Of a stretch of DNA of 24,464 nt, positions 5,435-12,527 are shown one piece after another. A program made the position numbers and the translations under genes. The notes below the pieces were generated by a model, which made no database searches, was not told where the DNA came from, and saw nothing but the letters and a program-made list of their open reading frames with translations. Numbering within the stretch: the stretch's first letter is position 1; each line of letters begins with the position of its first letter. This DNA is from a virus, in the IMG/VR virus record IMGVR_UViG_3300029448_000423, positions 1 through 24,464 of that record. One strand, given 5' to 3'.

Positions 5435-6394
5435 ATGTCACACATGGTAGAAACCATGGCTTATGCAGGCAAAACACCTTGGCACGGCTTAGGCAAGAAG
5501 GTCAAAGAGGGTCTGACCCCTGATCAAATGCTTAAAGAAGCCGGCTTAGACTGGGTTGTTAGCAAAAGGCCAGCTTACTACAAAGACAACGACAAGTATC
5601 ACATGTCTCCTGACTACAATTTACTAGTCAGAGAAGGTGATAACAATGTCCTAGGTCCTTGCGGTAAGAACTACACACCTATCCAAAACAAGGAGGTCTT
5701 TAAGTTCTTTAATAAGTTCTGTAAGGCTGGCGATATGTTTATGGATACAGCAGGCTCCTTAGACAACGGTCGTCAAGTATGGGGTCTTGCTAATATACGC
5801 AAAGGCTTTACATTACCTGGCGGTGATGATGTCGAAGGGCACTTGCTAATCTCACATCCCCACATCTGGGGTAAGGCGTTAACGATTATGTTTACACCGA
5901 TCCGTGTGGTTTGCAACAATACACTTACTATGGCACTCAACGATGCTAAATCCAATCAACGTTTTCGTATGGCTCACGTTACTGAGTTTAATGATGACAT
6001 GATCGGTAAGGCAGAGCTTGCCCTAGGCCTAGCTAATACACAGCTTGATACATTTAAACAACAAGCTGCATTCTTAGCTAAGAAAAAATACAAGGAACCT
6101 AAGGTCGAGGAGTTTATTGCTCGTCTATATCAACCTACAGTTGTTATGGAGAAAAGTAAGCTTGATAAGTTCAACCGTACAGCTAAAAATGTACATGAGC
6201 TCATCTCTACTCAACCCGGCGCTAAGATGTCAGAAGGTACGTGGTGGTCAGCATTAAATGCTGTTACGTATTATGTTGATCATGTTAGTGGTAACGATCG
6301 CAATGCAACTTTGAACTCGGCTTGGTTTGGCGCTAAGTCAGTACAGAAACGCAAGGCGTTAACAATGGCGTTAGAATATGCAAAGGCTGCTTAA
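5435..6394 (+). CDS. DUF932 phage/plasmid-like protein (TIGR03299 type)
   Basis: The 319-aa product begins MSHMVETMAYAGKTPWHGLG, the diagnostic start of DUF932 / TIGR03299 proteins, and continues with the expected LLISHPHIWGKALTIMFTPI and RVVCNNTLTMAL core. The length fits the family. DUF932 proteins occur on phages and plasmids; their biochemical role is not established. ATG 5435 follows AAAGGAGAAAGTT, while the TTG at 5414 in frame lies before that ribosome binding site. The gene is first in an operon with its own promoter, so it is likely made early and in quantity. An internal SWAP-like role in replication or recombination has been supposed for relatives but cannot be shown here. Confidence 0.85.
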   Translation: MSHMVETMAYAGKTPWHGLGKKVKEGLTPDQMLKEAGLDWVVSKRPAYYKDNDKYHMSPDYNLLVREGDNNVLGPCGKNYTPIQNKEVFKFFNKFCKAGDMFMDTAGSLDNGRQVWGLANIRKGFTLPGGDDVEGHLLISHPHIWGKALTIMFTPIRVVCNNTLTMALNDAKSNQRFRMAHVTEFNDDMIGKAELALGLANTQLDTFKQQAAFLAKKKYKEPKVEEFIARLYQPTVVMEKSKLDKFNRTAKNVHELISTQPGAKMSEGTWWSALNAVTYYVDHVSGNDRNATLNSAWFGAKSVQKRKALTMALEYAKAA

Positions 6395-6428
6395 GTACTA
6401 CATATTCAAGCAACATAAGGGAGGTAAC

Positions 6429-6662
6429 GTGAACTTGCCAACGCAGGCTCACGCCCTCCTGACTATTATTGAGGGTCACGGTACCATTGAGCAGCGACAG
6501 TTGCTTAAATGTATGGCCTTCAATAATCAGTTAAAGACAAAACAGAAGACCGAGCGTATACTTACGTATTACGGTGGGTTTTTAATTAAACATGGCTGTA
6601 TTGAGGTACTACATACAGCTCACAAGAAAGGAGAAGACAATGAACGACAAACTAACAGCTAG
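6429..6662 (+). CDS. Small hypothetical protein, possible winged helix (77 aa)
   Basis: A GTG at 6429 is chosen as start because GGGAGGT lies at 6420-6425. The ATG at 6378 in the same frame lies inside the end of the DUF932 gene and has no ribosome binding site. The product (VNLPTQAHALLTIIEGHGTI...) has helix-turn-helix-like spacing: a first helix LPTQAHALLTIIEGHG, a second EQRQLLKCMAFN, a third KQKTERILTYYGGFL, and a C-terminal wing-like turn. This would fit a small nucleic-acid-binding protein. I cannot place it in a named family. It overlaps the next gene by 23 bases. Confidence 0.6.
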   Translation: MNLPTQAHALLTIIEGHGTIEQRQLLKCMAFNNQLKTKQKTERILTYYGGFLIKHGCIEVLHTAHKKGEDNERQTNS

Positions 6663-6834
6663 TAACCACGTATCTAAAGATGAGTTTCATCGATTTGTAC
6701 GCGTACAACGTCAGGGATCTGTAAATATGATCTCGCCTGATGTACAAGTACTTGCGTGTATTGATAAAGATACTCATATGACGATACTTAGGCACTATGA
6801 AGAACTAGAGGACACACATGGTCAACCCGAATAG
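6640..6834 (+). CDS. Small hypothetical protein (64 aa)
   Basis: ATG 6640 follows GAAAGGAGAAGACA; the upstream in-frame start at 6592 lies before this site. The product is a mixed-charge soluble protein (SKDEFHRFVRVQRQGSVNM, HMTILRHYEELEDTHG) without membrane segments or known motif. It overlaps the gene before by 23 bases and the methyltransferase gene after by 17 bases, so it is translated as part of the cassette. Function unknown. Confidence 0.65.
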   Translation: MNDKLTASNHVSKDEFHRFVRVQRQGSVNMISPDVQVLACIDKDTHMTILRHYEELEDTHGQPE

Positions 6835-7654
6835 AAAGATCGACAAGACACATCTATCTATTGACAGTGCAGAGCAACGTGGTTTCTTACACAGAGACTA
6901 CATTGCTCACTGTCTTAGATGGACACACGTCGTCAAATACTTAAATGATCGTAAACGTTACACTACAGCACGTATCCTAGATATAGGTTGTGGCAAAGAG
7001 ATACCTATGGCAAAGCTAATGCACTCAAGCAGAATGCAGCCACATGTATACTACGCTTGCGATGTCAATAAATTAACTATGCCAAAGCAATTTGACAAGG
7101 CTAAGTGGAAACCTAGACTTGCAGGTAATACAGATGTTTGCGATCTAAAGCCTGAAGAGTTTGAAGAGGGCCCACCTAACATTATTAGTTGCTTTGAAGT
7201 GCTAGAACATGTAGCACCTGAACACTCAAGACGTATGCTCATGAAGATCTTTGAGCTGCTTGAGACAGAAGGTCGTGCATTTATTAGTACACCTTGCTGG
7301 GACCCTGATGTAGGAGCCGCTGGCAATCACATCAACGAAATGACTTATCAAGCCTTAGGAGCTATGATTGAAGATGTAGGTTTTAAGATCGAAGGTCATT
7401 GGGGTACATTTGCAAGTATAAAAGACTATAAAGATGAGCTTGGTATTCATCAAGGAACATGGGAAGAGTTACGTAGCTACTATGATACTAACTATTTAGC
7501 TACTATCTTTGCTCCATTGTTTCCACACAGATCGCGTAACTGTATCTGGCAGCTGATGAAGACACCAAACTATGATGGTAGATTATTTCCATCACTAAAA
7601 GATGTAGATACTCGCTGGTCAAGCTCAGAAGATTGGAGGCAATTACAACCATGA
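6818..7654 (+). CDS. Class I SAM-dependent methyltransferase
   Basis: This 278-aa protein has a Rossmann-type methyltransferase core: motif I ILDIGCGKE (residues 53-61) for SAM binding, an acidic residue after the second strand (YYACDVN, Asp82), and the post-motif FEVLEHV (126-132). The sequence type is that of small-molecule methyltransferases rather than the base-flipping DNA methylases, since no DPPY or NPPF motif or PCQ loop is seen. The substrate is therefore unknown. It opens a row of overlapping nucleotide-metabolism genes: its stop overlaps the next ATG (ATGA). It could act on a nucleotide, a modified base or a sugar; none of these can be shown from sequence. An AGAGGA lies before ATG 6818. 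Confidence 0.8.
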   Translation: MVNPNRKIDKTHLSIDSAEQRGFLHRDYIAHCLRWTHVVKYLNDRKRYTTARILDIGCGKEIPMAKLMHSSRMQPHVYYACDVNKLTMPKQFDKAKWKPRLAGNTDVCDLKPEEFEEGPPNIISCFEVLEHVAPEHSRRMLMKIFELLETEGRAFISTPCWDPDVGAAGNHINEMTYQALGAMIEDVGFKIEGHWGTFASIKDYKDELGIHQGTWEELRSYYDTNYLATIFAPLFPHRSRNCIWQLMKTPNYDGRLFPSLKDVDTRWSSSEDWRQLQP

Positions 7655-8010
7655 TTAAAGATGTTGATGCTTTTCTTAACAAATTTGGCTTAAAGTATGA
7701 CGGCTTAGCTCGTAGCTTACCTGCAAATACTCGACGAGAACGTATTCGTCATTTAGAAGAAGAACTTAGAGAGTATAGACAGGCCAAATCAGTTTCAGAA
7801 GAGTTTGATGCTTTAATTGACTTGATATACCTAGCAATAGGTACTGCACGCATGCAGGGTCTTGACCTTGAGGCTGGTTGGGACCGCGTGCACCAAGCCA
7901 ATATGAAAAAAGTAAGAAAATCTAATTGGGATGGAGATCATAAAGCAGGCATTGAAAAGCCAGAAGGCTGGATACCACCTGATCTTACAGATCTCACTAA
8001 TGGAGATTAA
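7651..8010 (+). CDS. MazG-like all-alpha NTP pyrophosphohydrolase
   Basis: The product (119 aa from ATG 7651, which overlaps the methyltransferase stop as ATGA) shows the EExxE...ExxD metal-binding signature of all-alpha NTP pyrophosphatases: EEELRE (36-41), then EEFD (50-53) and a second Asp57, followed by the usual HQANMKKV helix. These enzymes split an NTP or dNTP to NMP and pyrophosphate. T4 gp56, which removes dCTP so that hydroxymethyl-dCTP is used instead, belongs to the same superfamily. Its position two genes before a predicted dCMP (hydroxy)methylase makes a dCTPase or dUTPase role attractive, but the substrate is inferred from context. A TTG start at 7633 lies ahead of the GGAGG and is rejected. 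Confidence 0.8.
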   Translation: MIKDVDAFLNKFGLKYDGLARSLPANTRRERIRHLEEELREYRQAKSVSEEFDALIDLIYLAIGTARMQGLDLEAGWDRVHQANMKKVRKSNWDGDHKAGIEKPEGWIPPDLTDLTNGD

Positions 8011-9009
8011 ATGATAATAATATTAGAAGGGCCAGACGGTGCTGGTAAGACGACTCTTGCGCGTGAGTTAGTCAAGCAGACAAAGGGTATTTACTTACAC
8101 CTTAATTACCGCTGGCCTCAAAAGATTTTTTTATACCACACCGCTGCTATACGTTATGCAGCACGTCAAAATAGACCGATAATTATTGATCGATGGTGGC
8201 CATCAGAAGCTATTTATGCTACTAGCTACAGAAGCCAATCGCCCTGGCCATTGCAAGGCCGCATGGCTGATCGAGTTGCACGTAAACACGGTGCACTTTA
8301 CATTTACTGTCTACCAGAGAATGTAGCAGATCACTGTGAAAAGTTTATGCAACTAAAAGAAAATAGAGAAGAAATGTATGATGACATAGCAGAAGTCACT
8401 CACAAGTACATGTCACTGTGGTACGGCAATCAATTGCACGAACAAGGTGAAAATTATATAGATTTTGTAACACGTAATGGCGGCTTACACGAAAGAAAAG
8501 ACCACTTACGTTATAATATAGAAGAACACGGGCATTATTTAGACCTATTTGCAGAGCGTGCAATAGATCAAGCAAAGCTTATAAGAGAGCTACAATACCA
8601 GCCTGCATTAGAATATACTAATTTTAATATATTAGGAAATACTGATAAGCTAAAGTACCTATTTGTAGGTGAGCAAGTCAATCCTAAGTATCGTGAGCTA
8701 TTTTGGCCATTTTATGAGTACAAGAATTCTAGTTTATACTTAACACAATGTATGCAAGCTGCTGAAATACCTGAAGAAGGTATTATGTGGTGTAATGCTT
8801 ACAATCACGACGAGTCACTAAACAAGAATATAAAACCAATTGTTGAGCAGTATGATCCACGAGTAGTTACATTTGGGGCGCACGCTGCAGAGGCTATGGC
8901 AGAGCAAGGCATCATTACATATGAAGAGCTAGCTCATCCGTCATATGCTAAACGATTTGGTAAAGTTAACTTAATGGAGATAATGAAACATGTCATATTA
9001 TGCGAATAA
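8011..9009 (+). CDS. dNMP (thymidylate)-kinase-like domain fused to a UDG-like domain
   Basis: The N-terminal half is a P-loop nucleoside-monophosphate kinase of thymidylate kinase type: Walker A EGPDGAGKTT (6-15) and the DRWW motif at Asp60-Arg61, followed by SEAIY. It would phosphorylate a dNMP using ATP. The C-terminal part (about 214-332) has the uracil-DNA-glycosylase superfamily pattern: a YLFVGEQVNPK loop (217-226), hydrophobic strand with MWCNAYN (259-265), strand and loop VVTFGAHAAEAM (285-296), and the closing HPSYAKRF (309-316) that matches the HPS motif. A single 332-aa chain with both is unusual: classic kinases are about 200 residues. The start ATG 8011 directly follows the previous stop, and the end overlaps the next gene by 20 bases. 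The glycosylase may be catalytic or only a base-reading domain. Confidence 0.78.
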   Translation: MIIILEGPDGAGKTTLARELVKQTKGIYLHLNYRWPQKIFLYHTAAIRYAARQNRPIIIDRWWPSEAIYATSYRSQSPWPLQGRMADRVARKHGALYIYCLPENVADHCEKFMQLKENREEMYDDIAEVTHKYMSLWYGNQLHEQGENYIDFVTRNGGLHERKDHLRYNIEEHGHYLDLFAERAIDQAKLIRELQYQPALEYTNFNILGNTDKLKYLFVGEQVNPKYRELFWPFYEYKNSSLYLTQCMQAAEIPEEGIMWCNAYNHDESLNKNIKPIVEQYDPRVVTFGAHAAEAMAEQGIITYEELAHPSYAKRFGKVNLMEIMKHVILCE

Positions 9010-9808
9010 TGCGTGGCTGCAAGCACTCTCTGATGCTTACACATTCGGTAGTCCGTTTGCACCTAGAGGAGCTCATACACGCGAATTATTAGGACGCAAG
9101 ATACAGGTTCATATGAAGTGGCCAATCATAACTATAATAGAGCGCAAGCTTTCATATAAGTTTATGGCAGCAGAAGCTTTATGGATAATGTCAGGCGACA
9201 ATAAAGTAGAAACTATATCTAAGTATAATAAAAATATAGCTAAGTATTCTGATGACGGTCTTACATACTTTGGGGCGTATGGTCCTAAGTTTGTAGATCA
9301 AATTGCTTACGCGGCTAGAACATTACACGAAGACCATGACTCACGTCAAGCGGTCATAAACATTTGGCGAGAAAAGCCACATAAAACAAAAGATGTACCC
9401 TGCACTCTTAGTGTGCAATGGATGATCAGGTATGGTAAGTTAGACTGCTTTGTCAGTATGAGGTCATCTGATATTTGGCTAGGTCTACCTTATGACATCT
9501 TTAATTTTAGTATGATGTCACAGTACTTGATGCTATACCTTGAAAAACTAGGTCTAACAGTAGGTATTGGCGACTTACATCTTACAGCTGCAAGCATGCA
9601 CTTGTATGAGAGAGATGTTCAGGCAGCTGAGAAAGTACTAAACTATGCTTCACCAGAAGCAGCATTTGATCCTGATCGATGCATAAGAACTATAGAACCT
9701 ACGATAGCAAGTTTTGTAGACTTTGAAGAGTTTTTTCAATACTTAACTTATGCTAGAAACCATGGTTTTGATCTTGAGAGGGGCAATGTCGCAAATCAAA
9801 GCAACTGA
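8990..9808 (+). CDS. Thymidylate-synthase-fold enzyme, probably dCMP (hydroxy)methylase
   Basis: The fold family is clear: Glu62 in EALWIMSGD, catalytic Cys138 in VPCTLSVQW, a MRSSD arginine, LGLPYDI, and HLY at the end of the core. The key residue is Asp169 in LGLPYDI. True thymidylate synthases have Asn here (LGLPFNI; E. coli Asn177), which reads dUMP. dCMP hydroxymethylase of T4 has Asp at this place, and changing Asn to Asp in a thymidylate synthase turns it into a dCMP methylase. So dCMP is the likely substrate, with methylene-tetrahydrofolate, giving 5-hydroxymethyl-dCMP or 5-methyl-dCMP; sequence alone does not decide which. The second Arg of the DSRR motif is Gln120, and the usual PVAI-type C terminus is missing. 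A shifted start or divergence from ThyA is possible. Confidence 0.8.
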   Translation: MSYYANNAWLQALSDAYTFGSPFAPRGAHTRELLGRKIQVHMKWPIITIIERKLSYKFMAAEALWIMSGDNKVETISKYNKNIAKYSDDGLTYFGAYGPKFVDQIAYAARTLHEDHDSRQAVINIWREKPHKTKDVPCTLSVQWMIRYGKLDCFVSMRSSDIWLGLPYDIFNFSMMSQYLMLYLEKLGLTVGIGDLHLTAASMHLYERDVQAAEKVLNYASPEAAFDPDRCIRTIEPTIASFVDFEEFFQYLTYARNHGFDLERGNVANQSN

Positions 9809-10250
9809 GTACTTTTTAATTATGGCTAAATTAGTCTCGCGCAGAAGTACTTGTGCGAGACGTCAAGTAGGTTGTGTACTTGTAGATAAACATAAACATG
9901 TGCTTGCAACAGGTTATAATGGTGTAGCTTCAGGTGTAACACATTGTACTGATGAACCATGTCCAGGAGCTGCCTGCAAGTCAGGAGAAGGATTAGATTT
10001 ATGTGAGGCAATACATGCAGAACAAAACGCAATACTGCAGTGTAAAGATGCTCAACAAATTAGAACGGCTTATATTACAACTGCACCCTGTGTAACTTGT
10101 ACTAAGCTATTATTAAACACGTCCTGTAAGACGATAGTATTTTTAGAGAGCTATCCTAATTCAGGTAGAAAAATATGGAATAGGAGTTGGATAAAATATG
10201 TCCCAATTGACGATGTTTTCGCCAAAGTCTTCGTGGATACCACCAGCTGA
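9786..10250 (+). CDS. dCMP deaminase
   Basis: The 154-aa product has the zinc site of the cytidine/dCMP deaminase family: HAE at 77-79 and PCVTC at 101-105, plus a Cys-rich insert (HCTDEPCPGAACKSG, 53-67) typical of dCMP deaminases. It turns dCMP to dUMP in the cytoplasm, feeding thymidylate synthesis. ATG 9786 is chosen, with GAGAGGGG upstream. The TS-like gene overlaps it by 23 bases, and the polymerase gene begins 53 bases before it ends. Next to an enzyme that may use dCMP, it would shift the pool away from unmodified cytosine, as T4 does with its own dCMP deaminase. Confidence 0.9.
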   Translation: MSQIKATEYFLIMAKLVSRRSTCARRQVGCVLVDKHKHVLATGYNGVASGVTHCTDEPCPGAACKSGEGLDLCEAIHAEQNAILQCKDAQQIRTAYITTAPCVTCTKLLLNTSCKTIVFLESYPNSGRKIWNRSWIKYVPIDDVFAKVFVDTTS

Positions 10251-12078
10251 CTTTCCTACATTATCTAATGCAACAATGATTGCGTTTGATGTAGAAACTT
10301 ATGACCCTAACTTAATGACGTTAGGACCAGGTGGTGTTAGACGAGATGGTAAGTTAGTAGGTATCTCTATAAGATCAGATTGTGGCTTCTGTGGCTACTT
10401 TCCGTTTGGACATGAAGGTGGAGATAATTTAGAAAAAGAAAAGGTATTGCGTTGGGCTAAGGACATCTTAGGTCGCGATATAGAGTACGTAGGTGCCAAT
10501 ATTTTGTACGATATGGAATGGCTAAGAGCATATGACATAGAAGTCAAAGGAACCCTAAGAGACATACAGGTAGCTGAGCCACTAATTAATGAAGAATCAC
10601 CTCAAGGCTATAGCTTAGCAGTACTTGCTAAAAGATATTTAGGTGAAGATAAAAATGAAGATTTACTTATAGAAGCTGCCCGTGCTCACGGTGTAGATCC
10701 AAAAGGTGGTTTGTGGAAGTTGCCAGCAAGATTTGTAGGTCCATATGCAGAAGCTGATGCTGACTTACCATATAACATTTACTTACGTCAAATACAAAAA
10801 TTAAAGAATCAAGATCTGTGGGATATATTTGAACTAGAGTCAAAATTAATAAGAGTTATACTTGACATGAGGTTTAGAGGTGTAGCCATTGATCTTAATA
10901 AAGCAGAAGAGCTCAATGAAAAGTATAAGACAGAAGAAGTTAATATACTAAAAAGCATACGAAAAGAAAGTGGTATGCTAGTCGAACCATGGTCAGGCGA
11001 TGATTTAAAAAGAGCTTTTGATAAGGTAGGAATTTGGTATCCAACAACAGCTAAAGGTAATGCATCATTTGTATCTGACTGGCTAAACAACCATGAACAA
11101 GAATTACCACGACTAATAGGTAAGTTTCGTAAGACTTGTAAGATGAGAAGAGATTTTATAGAAGGTATCTGCATAAAGCAAAATCACAATGGCCGTATAC
11201 ATGCACAGTTTCATGCGCTCCGCAAAGACTCTGACGGTACTCGTACAGGTAGGTTTAGTTCGTCGACTCCTAATCTACAACAAATACCGGCACGTGACGA
11301 TCATTGGGGCCCATTGGTAAGATCGTTATTTACTCCTGACGATGGTTGCCATTGGGCTTGCTTAGACTATTCACAACAAGAACCTCGCGTGCTTATGCAC
11401 TATGCCTACTTAAGAAAATTAAGAGGTGCTGAAGAAGCGGTTAACTTATTTAATACAGATGAGCATGCTGACTTCCACCAGATTGTATCCGATATGGCAA
11501 ACATCCCCCGAAAATCTGCTAAGACTATCAATTTAGGTATGTTTTATGGTATGGGCATATTTAAGCTATCTCAACAATTAGGGCTAGAGATGAGTGAAGC
11601 TAAACCACTGTTTGAACAGTATCATCAACGTGTACCATTTGTAAGGCAACTTGCACAAGAGTGTAGCAAAGCTGCTAGTACTCGCGGACACATAAGAACA
11701 TTGCTAGGTAGACAGCGACATTTTGATCTGTGGGAACCATCAGATTCTAGAAACAAGTGGCCGAACAAAGAGATACCACTGTCATACGATCAAGCAATAA
11801 GAGTATGGGAAGGTAGACCACTAAGACGTAGCTTTACACACAAAGCACTAAATGCACTAGTCCAAGGTTCATCTGCTGACATGATAAAGAAAGCTATGAT
11901 AGAATTACATGAAGCAGGTATAGTTCCACAAATTACTGTGCACGATGAAGTAGATTTCTCATTTAATAATTCATCTGATTTAGTTATGGCACAAGAGATT
12001 ATGGAAAACTGTGTTAAGTTACATGTACCATTAAAAGTAGATGTAGAGACTGGCCCTAACTGGGGAGAAATAAAATGA
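10198..12078 (+). CDS. polA: Family A DNA polymerase with 3'-5' exonuclease
   Basis: This is the phage replicative polymerase (626 aa). The exonuclease domain shows Asp31 and Glu33 in FDVETYDP, GANILYDMEWL as Exo II, and YAEADAD as Exo III. The polymerase domain shows motif A CLDYSQQEPR (Asp390), motif B RKSAKTINLGMFYG (Lys442 to Tyr450), and motif C VHDEVDF (His582-Asp583-Glu584). The residue matching E. coli Phe762 is Leu446. Leucine at this place marks a class frequent in marine viruses, often linked to less strictly lytic lifestyles. No 5' nuclease domain is present. The gene overlaps the deaminase before and shares ATGA with the nuclease after. It stands in a row with primase, SSB-like and helicase genes, so it should be the replicase. 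Confidence 0.95.
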   Translation: MSQLTMFSPKSSWIPPADFPTLSNATMIAFDVETYDPNLMTLGPGGVRRDGKLVGISIRSDCGFCGYFPFGHEGGDNLEKEKVLRWAKDILGRDIEYVGANILYDMEWLRAYDIEVKGTLRDIQVAEPLINEESPQGYSLAVLAKRYLGEDKNEDLLIEAARAHGVDPKGGLWKLPARFVGPYAEADADLPYNIYLRQIQKLKNQDLWDIFELESKLIRVILDMRFRGVAIDLNKAEELNEKYKTEEVNILKSIRKESGMLVEPWSGDDLKRAFDKVGIWYPTTAKGNASFVSDWLNNHEQELPRLIGKFRKTCKMRRDFIEGICIKQNHNGRIHAQFHALRKDSDGTRTGRFSSSTPNLQQIPARDDHWGPLVRSLFTPDDGCHWACLDYSQQEPRVLMHYAYLRKLRGAEEAVNLFNTDEHADFHQIVSDMANIPRKSAKTINLGMFYGMGIFKLSQQLGLEMSEAKPLFEQYHQRVPFVRQLAQECSKAASTRGHIRTLLGRQRHFDLWEPSDSRNKWPNKEIPLSYDQAIRVWEGRPLRRSFTHKALNALVQGSSADMIKKAMIELHEAGIVPQITVHDEVDFSFNNSSDLVMAQEIMENCVKLHVPLKVDVETGPNWGEIK

Positions 12079-12470
12079 AGGAAAAAGATTTTTGGAGATC
12101 AATACAGCCTAAATTAAATGGGCATGTAAACCGCGTAGAAAATATAGCAGGTGTCGGTATACCTGATGTAAATATCTGTCACAATGGTATAGAAACCTGG
12201 GTTGAATTAAAGGTAGCCGTTGGTAGATATTTATTATTTGAGTGGTCACAAATAAGCTGGTATAAACATAGAGGTCAAGAACAAGGTAGAGTAAAAATTG
12301 TAGCTAAGCATAAAGAGGATATTATTATTTGTGATGCTGAAGACATACTACGTGTTGAGCCAAGACGTAAAGTAAAGGCAGGAATCCTGATCGATGACAT
12401 ACGTGAACTTAAAAGATACAGTAAACCATATGATTGGCAAAAGATAAATGATAGCATTTCATTTTGGTAA
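12075..12470 (+). CDS. PD-(D/E)XK (VRR-NUC-like) nuclease
   Basis: The 131-aa protein has the PD-(D/E)XK nuclease core: GIPDVNIC (Asp31), then WVELKV (Glu44 and Lys46), after an N-terminal helix with possible Glu22. The arrangement is like VRR-NUC or Holliday-junction-resolvase-type proteins found in phage replication blocks. It would cut branched DNA, perhaps during recombination or repair of replication forks. ATG 12075 lies within the polymerase stop (ATGA), a sign of coupled translation. The metal-binding residues are intact, so activity is plausible. Exact specificity cannot be read off. Confidence 0.75.
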   Translation: MKEKDFWRSIQPKLNGHVNRVENIAGVGIPDVNICHNGIETWVELKVAVGRYLLFEWSQISWYKHRGQEQGRVKIVAKHKEDIIICDAEDILRVEPRRKVKAGILIDDIRELKRYSKPYDWQKINDSISFW

Positions 12471-12486
12471 TACTGTATGATATAAT
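12457..12486 (+). promoter_or_regulatory. Extended -10 promoter for the 12528 operon
   Basis: TGATATAAT at 12478-12486 with TTTCAT (12457-12462) at 18-base spacing, matching the layout of the promoter at 5366-5395. The next gene starts at 12528 after GAAAGGAGAAATATACA. Confidence 0.65.
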
Positions 12487-12527
12487 TAATTAATAATATA
12501 ATATTTATTAGAAAGGAGAAATATACA

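Noticed and set aside
8990-9808. Simple thymidylate synthase (thyA) label
   Set aside because: The base-reading Asn is replaced by Asp169 and the C terminus differs, so dCMP specificity is more likely.
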